From positions 39,772 to 103,771 of the forward strand of contig CAJXWZ010000020.1 in assembly GCA_913062815.1 (NCBI GenBank): a stretch of DNA of 64,000 nucleotides, in the 5' to 3' direction. This document shows positions 1-8,418 of this stretch, piece by piece. A program made the position numbers and the translations under genes. This DNA comes from an uncultured Colwellia sp. GTDB taxonomy: Bacteria > Pseudomonadota > Gammaproteobacteria > Enterobacterales > Alteromonadaceae. Positions within the stretch are counted from its first letter, which is position 1. Each line of letters begins with the position of its first letter. The notes below the pieces were generated by a model. It searched no databases and was not told where the DNA came from. It saw nothing but the letters and a program-made list of their open reading frames with translations.

Positions 1-2931
1 CTTGTCGAGGTTGTCTACCCAGGTGCATCACCAAATGATATTGAAACGCTTGTAGTCGATATTTTAGAAGAAGAAATATCTGAAATAGCGAACATTAAAA
101 AAATTGAATCTGAAGTACGAAATGGTGCGGCAAGAATAACGGTAACTTTTATTTATGGTACAGATGCTGAGGCTTCTTATAACAAAATAAAACAAGCAAT
201 TGCCACAGTGAAACCTGATTTACCTACTGGGATACAACAACTAATAGTGATAAAAGCAACACCTAGTAGTGTTGCAATTATGCAGCTGGCAATGTGGAGT
301 GAGTCTGACGATTATAAAGCAACTGAATTTTATGCAAAATTATTAGAAAAACGCTTGGAAACTATAACCAATATAAGAAAAGCCGATATATGGGGATATC
401 CACAGCAAATAGTTGCTATCGATTTGAAGTTAAACTTATTACAGCACTATGGAATATCGGTAACCGATGTCAATAGAGTCTTACAAGGTAGAGCAATAAA
501 TATCGCTCCGGGTTTTGTTGACGCTAAAACTCGCCGCTTTAATGTTAAAAGCAGTGGTAACTTTGCAAATTTAACTGAATTAGAGAATACCGTCCTAGTA
601 AATAATAAAGACTTTGTTATAAAGTTAAAAGATATAGCTACGGTAGCTTTTAGTGATAGAGAACCAAGTTATATAGCTTATTATAAAAACCGACCTGTCA
701 TATATATTACTGCAGAACAACGAACGGGCAGTAATATATTTAGCCTAACAGAACAAATGAATAAAGAAATAGACGCATTTAAACAAAGTTTACCAGCTCA
801 AATTAAACTGGAAATGATCTTCCAGCAAGCAGATAGCGTTGAAACAAGGGTTAATGGCTTTTTTGAAAACTTAGGTCAAGGCTTGATATTAGTTGGCTTA
901 TTAGCGTTGGTATTTTTAGGTGTTCGTGAGTCATTGGTGGTAATTGCAGCGATACCTTTATCTTTTTTAATAGCCATAGGATTGTTAGACTTTACGGGTT
1001 TCGGATTGCAGCAAATGTCAATTGTAGGCTTAATCATTGCATTAGGATTACTCGTTGATAACGCCATTGTGGTGACAGAAAGCATTCATCGAGAAAAACG
1101 CTATTGTACAAATTTGAATGAAGCTGCAAAAGTTGGTACTAGTAGAGTGGGCTGGGCAGTAACCAGTGGTACTATTACCACGATGTTAGCTTTTTTACCT
1201 ATGTTAATGTTAAGCAGCAGTACGGGGGATTTTATTCGCTCTATGCCGGTAACGGTAGTATTTGTACTACTGGCATCACTATTGATAGCTTTAACATTAA
1301 CGCCACTTATTGCCAGTCATTTTTTTACTTTAAAACCTTCCAAGTTTAAAACCCTTCAACATTATATTAATGCTTTTGCAGAAGGTCTGTATCAACAATT
1401 TTTGCAAAAAGTATTAGCCTTTCGTTGGCTTGTTCTCATTTTAGCGGCAGGTTGCTTATTTCTAATGCTGTCATTATTTGGCGAAGTTGGGGTGAGTTTA
1501 TTTCCTCGAGCAGAAAAGCCGATGATTTTAATCGATGTGGAAATGCCAGTTAATTCATCACTTAGTAATACAGAAAATTTGACCAAAAAAGTTGCAACTT
1601 ATATTGAACAACAGCCGTTAGTGTCAAAAGTAGCCTTAAATATTGGTAATTCAAATCCGCGTATATATTACAATGAAATACCTAAACGTGGTCGCGTTAC
1701 CTTCGGTCAAATACTCATAGTACTACAAGAGTATGATGCTGAAGAAGTCTCAGAGTTAGTGGGCTCTCTTCGAAGGGAGTTTTCAAATTGGCCACAAGCC
1801 AATATTAAAGTAAAAGAGTTTACACAAGGGCCAGTAACCGACCAACCGATTACAATTCGGTTGATGAGTGAATCTTTAGACGACTTAGAAAAAGTATCAA
1901 TTAATCTTGCTGAAAAAATGGCTGAAACTACAGGGATCATAAATATTGATAATCCTATAGGTATGGCAAATACGGAGCTAGAACTGAATATTAATTATGA
2001 TCAAGCTGGCTTAAGTGGCGTTAATATCAATAATTTAGACAATACTTTGAAAACAATACTTTCAGGTACTGATGTCGGCCGCTTTAATGATGAAAATGGT
2101 GAAGATTACCCGATAGTGGTACGAAAAAGAAACCCTGATATTAACGGTCTTGAAAATGTCTATATCAGCAGTCAAGATGGGGAAAATATTCCGCTAGATC
2201 AAATCATCACAAAAAAATTAAAGAAGGGAAGAACAGACTTTTTTCATTATCAAAAATTACGTATGGCTAAAGTGTCTGCTGATGCAGAAAAAGGTTACTC
2301 AGTAAACGAGTTAACTACTCAAATGGTAGAGTATTTACAACAATCTACCTTACCGCAGGGCATGCATTATTCATTAGGCGGAGAAGAAGAATCAAGGCAA
2401 GAATCTTTTTCAGGGTTGGCGCAAATAATGATTATTACTGCCGTTGGTATTTTTGGGGTGTTGGTTTTACAATTTAAATCTTTTTTACAACCTCTCATTA
2501 TTTTTAGTTCTATTCCTTTTGCGATGGCAGGTTCAGTTATTGGTTTGTATATTACGGGTTTGTCGTTTTCTATGATGGCCTTTATTGGCTTAATCAGTCT
2601 ATTTGGCATTGTCGTTAACAATGCCATTATTTTGATTGATACGACCAATAGAAATATTATTGGGGGCTATGATACTCTTGAGGCCATTCTAAGTGCCAGT
2701 GTTACACGCTTCACTCCAATTTTGTTAACGACACTTACAACAATTGTTGGTCTGTTACCATTAACTATACTCGGTGGAGGCTTATGGCAGCCATTAGGCG
2801 TGGTATTGATTTCTGGCTTATGTGTTTCAGCTATTTCGAGTTTTCTCTTAGTACCTGTGTTAACGCAGTTGTTTACGCGTACAGAGCAAGAGCATACTTT
2901 TGCTAGAAATAAAGCCTTAGATAAAAACTAG
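1..2931 (+). CDS. Efflux RND transporter permease subunit (5' end missing)
   Basis: Inner-membrane proton-driven pump subunit of the resistance-nodulation-division superfamily. The frame is open from the first base, so the gene starts upstream; 976 residues are visible, and the usual length of 1000-1050 suggests only a short N-terminal piece is missing. The two RND halves are clear: a periplasmic porter region, a membrane block with GLLVDNAIVVTES near 1045-1085, a second porter region, and a second membrane block with GIVVNNAIILID near 2607-2642. A GTG at 208 is an internal valine, not a start. The position after the aspartate in the first membrane motif is Asn, where multidrug HAE1 pumps have a second Asp, so the substrate cannot be assigned. 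The stop overlaps by 4 bp the stop of the convergent gene on the other strand. It is probably unrelated to the EPS locus. Confidence 0.9.
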   Translation, partial: LVEVVYPGASPNDIETLVVDILEEEISEIANIKKIESEVRNGAARITVTFIYGTDAEASYNKIKQAIATVKPDLPTGIQQLIVIKATPSSVAIMQLAMWSESDDYKATEFYAKLLEKRLETITNIRKADIWGYPQQIVAIDLKLNLLQHYGISVTDVNRVLQGRAINIAPGFVDAKTRRFNVKSSGNFANLTELENTVLVNNKDFVIKLKDIATVAFSDREPSYIAYYKNRPVIYITAEQRTGSNIFSLTEQMNKEIDAFKQSLPAQIKLEMIFQQADSVETRVNGFFENLGQGLILVGLLALVFLGVRESLVVIAAIPLSFLIAIGLLDFTGFGLQQMSIVGLIIALGLLVDNAIVVTESIHREKRYCTNLNEAAKVGTSRVGWAVTSGTITTMLAFLPMLMLSSSTGDFIRSMPVTVVFVLLASLLIALTLTPLIASHFFTLKPSKFKTLQHYINAFAEGLYQQFLQKVLAFRWLVLILAAGCLFLMLSLFGEVGVSLFPRAEKPMILIDVEMPVNSSLSNTENLTKKVATYIEQQPLVSKVALNIGNSNPRIYYNEIPKRGRVTFGQILIVLQEYDAEEVSELVGSLRREFSNWPQANIKVKEFTQGPVTDQPITIRLMSESLDDLEKVSINLAEKMAETTGIINIDNPIGMANTELELNINYDQAGLSGVNINNLDNTLKTILSGTDVGRFNDENGEDYPIVVRKRNPDINGLENVYISSQDGENIPLDQIITKKLKKGRTDFFHYQKLRMAKVSADAEKGYSVNELTTQMVEYLQQSTLPQGMHYSLGGEEESRQESFSGLAQIMIITAVGIFGVLVLQFKSFLQPLIIFSSIPFAMAGSVIGLYITGLSFSMMAFIGLISLFGIVVNNAIILIDTTNRNIIGGYDTLEAILSASVTRFTPILLTTLTTIVGLLPLTILGGGLWQPLGVVLISGLCVSAISSFLLVPVLTQLFTRTEQEHTFARNKALDKN

Positions 2932-4103
2932 TCTTCGTCAAGTTGATGAAACCTAGGGTCTAGTGCATCAGCTTTATTTATTTTAGCAGGTTCTTTTTTA
3001 GTAAATTCAATTAACTGTAACCAAGACTTCCTACATAAATGAGGTATAAGCAAACGTAGCGGCATTCTAAGCAGGTGACCACGCCAATAAGCAAGCTGTG
3101 CAGCAAGAGTAAACCTCCAAGTAACCGTTGTACTGTGATGAGCATTGAATAAATGAGTGAAGGTAAAGTCAGCAGTTAACAGGCGTACCGTTTGCATTTG
3201 ATACTGAGCGACAAATACTCTCGCTTCTTCGGGTAAGGCTCTATTGAATACTTTGTCTAGATAACGCCAAGCAAAAAACAACGACTGTTGTTGATTGATT
3301 TGCTGAGCTAACTTAATGAGCTTCTGGCTAAAGCTCTGGTCATTACTTTCAAAATGGCTAAATAAAATATCCAGATCTGATAAGCCACGTAAGCCTTGTT
3401 CCAATTCCCCTTCATGAAATAGGTGTATAGCACTATGTAAAAACATAGCTTCAGGTGCTAGCACATAGCTAGGATCATAATTCGTGGGATTGTCCAAGAT
3501 GTTTTTTTCAGCAATGATTAATGCACCGGCGCTCAATAAGCTAATATCAATTTTATTATCGTTACAAACGGGCAGAATATTGTGGTGAATATCTATTATG
3601 GTTCCACGTAAAATATGTTGCATTGGAGGAATTTCGTGCATGTAATTACGATAATAAGCCTGATCTTGGTCATCAGTTTTTTGTGATTTCCAACCCTTGC
3701 ACTTTAATGCTATTTCTATTCGTGAGATTTCATCTTTATTAAGTAAAATATCAATATCAGAAAAATATCGACCTTGGGCCAATGGTAAATCGGCTAATAG
3801 ATAAGCGGTGCCTTTTAAATAAATCGTCTTGATCTTTAGCTTACGAAATAACTCATCTAATTCTTGCACTTCTTGGCGAACTTGCTGATGTAAATGCGCC
3901 ACTTTTACTTGTTCACTATTAATATGGTGCAGTATTTTTTCAGGAATATGACAGGTTAGATCAAGTTTAGTAAAGTTGTAGGCAAGTCTTGCTAGCATTT
4001 TAGCGCTACTGGCTTGGCGTAAAAGCAAGTTCCAGTCACTGGCGCTAAAACTCTTGATTACTGCAGGATTTCGTAAAGCGCTTAGTAATATTGAAGTGAC
4101 CAT
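2928..4103 (-). CDS. Nucleotidyltransferase family protein of the HprK-related A cluster
   Basis: A 391-residue protein resembling the uncharacterised bacterial nucleotidyltransferase family (PF14907-like). The nucleotidyltransferase signature is visible as a YFSDIDILL segment about 115 residues in, with the DxD expected to bind metal, followed by a histidine-rich DIHHNILP segment. No signal peptide or membrane segment is evident, so it is probably cytoplasmic. I chose the ATG at 4103, two bases after the stop of the upstream kinase gene, with a GAGGAG ribosome site about 13 bases upstream. A TTG at 4115 would add four residues but sits almost on that site. It is the last gene of an operon with an HprK-related kinase and a PqqD-like protein, a recurring neighbourhood of unknown function. 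Its substrate, sugar or protein, is not known. Confidence 0.75.
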   Translation of the reverse strand: MVTSILLSALRNPAVIKSFSASDWNLLLRQASSAKMLARLAYNFTKLDLTCHIPEKILHHINSEQVKVAHLHQQVRQEVQELDELFRKLKIKTIYLKGTAYLLADLPLAQGRYFSDIDILLNKDEISRIEIALKCKGWKSQKTDDQDQAYYRNYMHEIPPMQHILRGTIIDIHHNILPVCNDNKIDISLLSAGALIIAEKNILDNPTNYDPSYVLAPEAMFLHSAIHLFHEGELEQGLRGLSDLDILFSHFESNDQSFSQKLIKLAQQINQQQSLFFAWRYLDKVFNRALPEEARVFVAQYQMQTVRLLTADFTFTHLFNAHHSTTVTWRFTLAAQLAYWRGHLLRMPLRLLIPHLCRKSWLQLIEFTKKEPAKINKADALDPRFHQLDED

Positions 4104-4104
4104 T

Positions 4105-5058
4105 TTAATGAGCAAACTCCTCGAAAAATGCTAATACCTCTTCAGTACTACTGTATGTCAGCGTATGGCATTGAACCTGATCAATAAGTGCTGCCACCGT
4201 GTTGAAGCCAGCTTCGGCCAAAACGGCATAATTAAAACTATTCTCTATTACACTCATAAATGCAGTAGCTTTATCGGTTTCTTGTACATTGATAGCTTGG
4301 TTGACTTGATATTTAGGAAATATAATAGCAAATGGACGGACTGGTTCAGCAACATACTCAACACTAACAGTTGAAGGTTTTAAATGGCTAATAGTTCCTT
4401 TATTTGTGTCATCGACAATTTCGCCAAAAACAGTGTTGTGACTTTGAGCGCTAATTACTTTAATTGATTCATTTTTAAGACTGATAGGACGGGCTAGAGC
4501 ATGTAGTTGGCAACTTTTTAAATCAATCAGTGCCATCTCATCAGACAATAAGCGCCAACCATTTAATGCTAATAAAGCGCAGAGAGTACTTTTACCTGAG
4601 CCAGATTGTGCAGGCAATATCACCGATTTGCCATTCTTCTCTAATACGGCACTATGTAACAACAAATAATGATGCGCATGTTGGGCAATACACCAATTCA
4701 TGCCCCATTCTAATAATGGAAATGCTTGGCTAGCGGGTAATGGCAAAAAAGGACTGTAATCATCACTATAAAAGTTAATTTGTGGTTTAATGAAGCGACG
4801 TATGCCTTTGGTTTTTTTGATAGACACATAAAAATCAATTAAATCATCGTGACTGAGTAATTGAAAGTCAGCATAAATTTTTTGTACGTTGTTAACTATA
4901 CTAGGTAAGGATGATTTAATACAAAAAGTAAAGGGACCAACCGCCAGAACCAAACCATCTTTGTTTAATCGTTTTGAAATCTCATGGGTGTTCAGGCTGC
5001 TGAGTGTTTGATTTTTAGGCACTATGGAATATTTGTGGGTTATTAAGTCAATGCGCAA
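4105..5058 (-). CDS. HprK-related kinase A
   Basis: A 317-residue protein related to the P-loop domain of HPr kinase/phosphorylase (TIGR04352-type). Walker A is SGSGKST at residues 152-158, followed by LSDEMALIDL at 171-180, the acidic segment that lies near the phosphate site in HprK. The first ~130 residues lack an obvious HprK N-terminal domain. No HPr gene or phosphotransferase system gene is present here, so the phosphate acceptor is unlikely to be classical HPr. The PqqD-like protein or the small Tat-type protein of the same operon could be partners, but that is inference. The gene is separated by 9 bp from the PqqD-like gene upstream and by 1 bp from the nucleotidyltransferase downstream, so all are probably co-transcribed. 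Confidence 0.8.
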   Translation of the reverse strand: MRIDLITHKYSIVPKNQTLSSLNTHEISKRLNKDGLVLAVGPFTFCIKSSLPSIVNNVQKIYADFQLLSHDDLIDFYVSIKKTKGIRRFIKPQINFYSDDYSPFLPLPASQAFPLLEWGMNWCIAQHAHHYLLLHSAVLEKNGKSVILPAQSGSGKSTLCALLALNGWRLLSDEMALIDLKSCQLHALARPISLKNESIKVISAQSHNTVFGEIVDDTNKGTISHLKPSTVSVEYVAEPVRPFAIIFPKYQVNQAINVQETDKATAFMSVIENSFNYAVLAEAGFNTVAALIDQVQCHTLTYSSTEEVLAFFEEFAH

Positions 5059-5067
5059 AAATTGATT

Positions 5068-5343
5068 TTACAATGAATGAACGCGAATTAACTTTAATTG
5101 CAAAAGATTATTAATCATATCCTGAATATAATCATTAATCCTAGTTTTTTCGTCATTAGAGCATTCTTGTGTAAAGAATTGTTTTAATTGTGCTAATGAA
5201 TTTGATTTATTCGTAGACATTTGTCCGAGTATTTCGATAACATTATTGTCAAGACAATGTGTTTGACCTGTATTAGGGTCAAACACTATCACTTGTTCAG
5301 AAAAATATTCATGTAATAAATTAGAGCTTTTTATAAGAAGCAT
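5068..5343 (-). CDS. PqqD-related protein of the HprK-related A system
   Basis: A 91-residue protein with the winged-helix PqqD pattern: a strand with VFDPNTGQTHCLDNN (a short beta-hairpin around the Gly and His), then helices ending in LLQLKLIRV. Family members bind peptide substrates for modifying enzymes, and a PqqD relative is a constant neighbour of HprK-related kinase A (TIGR04353-type). It lies 8 bp downstream of the small Tat-type protein gene and 9 bp upstream of the kinase gene. By analogy with PqqD it may present the small protein to the kinase or nucleotidyltransferase; this is inference. It has no signal peptide and is probably cytoplasmic. Confidence 0.75.
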   Translation of the reverse strand: MLLIKSSNLLHEYFSEQVIVFDPNTGQTHCLDNNVIEILGQMSTNKSNSLAQLKQFFTQECSNDEKTRINDYIQDMINNLLQLKLIRVHSL

Positions 5344-5351
5344 ATTTTTTA

Positions 5352-5993
5352 TTATGCTCGTAAGTGTATGCCTTCTAACATATCCGATACATCATCTGCT
5401 ATAGATGAGTCTAATGCAACAGAATTGGCTATATCACCAACATCAGCTAAATCATATGGATAACCAACAATATCTTTAAGAGATGCATTTATAAAGGCAG
5501 TGGCTAATTCTCGCTCATATGATTTGTTCCCACCAAGCTCCAACGCCTGTTGCAGCGTATAACCATCAAGACCTAATAGGTCAGTATATTTGAGAGCAGA
5601 AAAATGCAGCTGACCACTAATCTTTACAAAATACGCATCTGGATTATTTTTGTATTTATTTTTTAATTTTTTGTTTCCAAAAGCGTCAAGTTTAAACTCA
5701 CCATCTTCGTCCGTCTTAAAATGTTGATCTTTCATGCCGACATAGTGATTTTTCCAATGACCATGACTTAAACCACCAGCTAAATCACATGTATGTTGAT
5801 GATTAGAAACATTGCCTGACATAATACCTGACATGCAAGCTGCACCCCAAGCCGGTTTCGCAGAACTTGCTATAACAATAGGTGCACCAATAGCGGCTTT
5901 CTTTAAAAAGCTTCGTCTTGCATCGGTAGTGCTTGCACTTGCCTCTAAAGAAGCTTTATCTTGTTCTGTAGAGTTATTATTGTGCTCTAACAT
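5352..5993 (-). CDS. Putative Tat-exported protein, candidate substrate of the HprK-related A cluster
   Basis: A 213-residue protein I do not recognise as a named family. Residues 25-50 look like a twin-arginine signal: RRSFLKK at 26-32, a short hydrophobic stretch and small residues before AWGAA. The mature part has two early cysteines (residues 53 and 69) and GHWKNH at 78-83. That motif and the later leucine-rich helix with ATAFINASL recall a short domain of secreted surface proteins opening with G-[YF]-W-K-[NT]-H; the resemblance is weak and from memory. No C-terminal sorting signal is visible. It is the first gene of the operon with the PqqD-like protein, HprK-related kinase and nucleotidyltransferase, so it may be the protein they modify. 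Start at 5993 has an AAGGA site 9 bases upstream. Confidence 0.55.
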   Translation of the reverse strand: MLEHNNNSTEQDKASLEASASTTDARRSFLKKAAIGAPIVIASSAKPAWGAACMSGIMSGNVSNHQHTCDLAGGLSHGHWKNHYVGMKDQHFKTDEDGEFKLDAFGNKKLKNKYKNNPDAYFVKISGQLHFSALKYTDLLGLDGYTLQQALELGGNKSYERELATAFINASLKDIVGYPYDLADVGDIANSVALDSSIADDVSDMLEGIHLRA

Positions 5994-6356
5994 TTCATTA
6001 ATCCTTTTATTACTGCTTGCTGTTAATAATCGACTGTCAGCTATTTTTACAAACCGAGGAGATTATATCAATATCCTGATTAAATAGCACATTTCATGCC
6101 CTTTTTATTTATTTAATATAAAACAGTAACTTAATCTAGTTGTGATATGGTTTTAAGAAAATGTGTAAATAATACCTACATACGGAAATTATTTATTTAT
6201 AAGTGAGTACAATTGGCATGTTGTTTTGTTATTCTATTGGTGTTCAGAATAGAGCTTAGGGTAAATATAACTTTAACTTCGATAGTGTCGCTAGAGGAAA
6301 AAGGAATCACTTGATTATATAGCTTGGTATTCAGTTAAGTAAAAATAAGGAAAAAA
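5994..6356. other. Divergent intergenic region between the HprK-related operon and prsK
   Basis: 363 bases with no credible ORF, strongly AT-rich. It must carry the promoters of both divergent units. On the minus strand a sigma-54-like element is present at 6086-6101 (listed separately). On the plus strand I could not identify a convincing sigma-70 or sigma-54 promoter for prsK. No terminator hairpin was found. Confidence 0.6.
6086..6101 (-). promoter_or_regulatory. Candidate sigma-54 (-24/-12) promoter for the HprK-related operon
   Basis: Read on the minus strand the site is GGGCATGAAATGTGCT. It has GG and GC with the exact spacing of the sigma-54 consensus TGGCACG-N4-TTGCW, and 9 of 12 defined positions match. 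It lies about 95 bases upstream of the Tat-type protein start. If real, the operon may answer to the adjacent sigma-54 activator PrsR. Chance occurrence in AT-rich DNA is possible. Confidence 0.4.
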
Positions 6357-8381
6357 ATGACATTCATTGGTGTTTCAGGTTATGTAGTAGCAGGGTTAGC
6401 TTATATAGTTTTTACTTTACTCTTGTTAGCCGCAGGCAACAAAACTTTGTCAGGTCGGCTGGTGCTAGTGTGCGGTATAACAATACTTGCATCATCGATT
6501 ATTGCTGCTTTGCAAATTGATCAAAGCTTTTCATTACATACCGTTTTAATGATAGAAAATGTCAAATTGGCCTTGTGGTCGCTGCTTATTTTATCTACTC
6601 AAGCGAACGTAACTACCATGAGAATGGCGCTTCGCGATCTTCAAATTAAGAAATATTTGTTCACCTGGTTTATGTTATCAATTTTATGTTGGCTGGCGGC
6701 CTTAACACAGCCAAATGGTAGCAAATATATATTTTCTCTATTTCTGATCTTAAATTTATGGTTACTGGTATTGTTAGAACAGCTATATCGTAATGCTGAT
6801 GTTAAAGTGAAATGGGCACTGTGGTCATTCATAATTGGCTTAGGCATGAGCACCGTTTTTGACTTTGTACTGTTCGCACAGGCAGCTATGGTTAATCAAC
6901 TTGATTTTAGCTACTGGTATGCGCGAGGTTATGTTATAGCGATTGGCATGCCATTAATTTTGATTAGTACCCGTCGTATTAAAAACTGGTCCGTAAATGT
7001 TTTTGTCTCAAGAGATGTGGTTTTCTATAGCTCAATGCTGATGATTTCCGGCTTTTATTTGTTGCTCTTAGCGCTAGCTGGTTATGTTATCAATTATTTT
7101 GGTGGTGCTTGGGGAGATGTGATCAGTATTGCTTTTGTATTATTGGGCGGTACGGTATTAGCAGCTTTATTAATAACAGAAAAGTTACGTAGAGAAGTTA
7201 AAGTGTTTATCACCAAGCACTTTTTTGCTAATAAGTATGATTATCGCATTGAATGGCTAAAATCAATTGATCAACTCAGTCATTCTAACAATGAAAATTA
7301 TTATCAAACCGCAACCAAAATAATCAGTTCATCCTTAAATATTGAAAAAATAGGCCTCGTAAGTAAAGCTTCAATAGGTGCCTATAAACTTGTTTATCAG
7401 CAGGGTCTAATGATAGAAAGTAACCAGTTACATTGGCTATCTTCAGTCGATAATTTTTGTCAGTTACATGGCTGGATTATTGATGTACGTGAGTATGCTA
7501 GTATCGAAAGCTCTTACCCTGATTTAGACTTAAACTTAGAGCATTGTCGTGCCCATAATATTGATATTATTATACCTATTTTTAAAAACGACTTTGTATA
7601 CGGTTTTTTCTTACTTGCATTGCCTAAAGGCTATAATTTATTAAATTGGGAAGATAGAGATTTGCTGTATGCTTTGACTAAACAGCTAAGTAACTATATC
7701 TCACTAAATGAAGCAAATGAAAGTCTGGCAGAATCGAAACAGTTCGATGCTTTTAATCGAATGTCAGCATTTTTAGTACACGATTTAAAAAATATTCAGG
7801 CACAATTAGGGCTAATAAATGCCAATGCAAAAAAGCATAGAGATAACCCTGCTTTTATTGATGATGTATTTGACACCATAGATTCAGCTACGAATAGACT
7901 CGATAAAGTACTCAATCAATTGCGAAACAAGCAAGTTGCAGAGTCAAATAAAAAGCGGGTAAGTGTTAATGACTTACTAGAAAAAGTTGCCAAACAGCGT
8001 AATGTCACTACACCCAAAGTAACACTTGAAATCTTTGCCGCAATTGAAATTGTTATTGACCAAGAAACCTTTTATTCTGTATTAAATCATTTGGTACAAA
8101 ATGCTCAAGAAGCGACGGCAAGTGATGGCTGGGTAAAAATAAGAGCCGAAATTATTGCGAATAACCTAAATATAGCGGTATTAGATAACGGGTGCGGTAT
8201 GTCGAGTGAATTTATACAACACCGTTTATTTAAGCCGTTTGATACCACTAAAGGTAATGCTGGTATGGGCATTGGTGTTTATGAAGCTAAACAATTTATA
8301 GAAAGTACTGGCGGCACAATGCAAGTAACCAGTTTTGAAGATGAAGGTAGTATTTTTCATTTAGTTATTTCATGCGAATAA
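6357..8381 (+). CDS. prsK: XrtA/PEP-CTERM system sensor histidine kinase PrsK
   Basis: A 674-residue inner-membrane histidine kinase, the sensor of the PrsK/PrsR pair that controls PEP-CTERM protein genes in XrtA bacteria. The N-terminal ~290 residues hold a run of hydrophobic membrane helices, followed by a GAF-like region (roughly 300-445). The kinase core has the phospho-acceptor in FLVHDLKN (His475), the N box HLVQNAQEA near 580, the D box DNGCGMS near 610 and the G box GMGIGVYEAK near 636. Order and length match the TIGR02916 type. ATG at 6357 follows a GGAAAAA stretch. The response regulator starts 37 bases downstream and prsT follows, so the three form one operon. The input signal is not known. 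Confidence 0.93.
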   Translation: MTFIGVSGYVVAGLAYIVFTLLLLAAGNKTLSGRLVLVCGITILASSIIAALQIDQSFSLHTVLMIENVKLALWSLLILSTQANVTTMRMALRDLQIKKYLFTWFMLSILCWLAALTQPNGSKYIFSLFLILNLWLLVLLEQLYRNADVKVKWALWSFIIGLGMSTVFDFVLFAQAAMVNQLDFSYWYARGYVIAIGMPLILISTRRIKNWSVNVFVSRDVVFYSSMLMISGFYLLLLALAGYVINYFGGAWGDVISIAFVLLGGTVLAALLITEKLRREVKVFITKHFFANKYDYRIEWLKSIDQLSHSNNENYYQTATKIISSSLNIEKIGLVSKASIGAYKLVYQQGLMIESNQLHWLSSVDNFCQLHGWIIDVREYASIESSYPDLDLNLEHCRAHNIDIIIPIFKNDFVYGFFLLALPKGYNLLNWEDRDLLYALTKQLSNYISLNEANESLAESKQFDAFNRMSAFLVHDLKNIQAQLGLINANAKKHRDNPAFIDDVFDTIDSATNRLDKVLNQLRNKQVAESNKKRVSVNDLLEKVAKQRNVTTPKVTLEIFAAIEIVIDQETFYSVLNHLVQNAQEATASDGWVKIRAEIIANNLNIAVLDNGCGMSSEFIQHRLFKPFDTTKGNAGMGIGVYEAKQFIESTGGTMQVTSFEDEGSIFHLVISCE

Positions 8382-8418
8382 TTAAAAAATATAATATTTA
8401 AAAGGAAGTAGCTTAGCT

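Noticed and set aside
6214..6231. TGGCATG motif upstream of prsK as a sigma-54 promoter
   Set aside because: The -12 GC is missing at the correct distance (TG is one base off).
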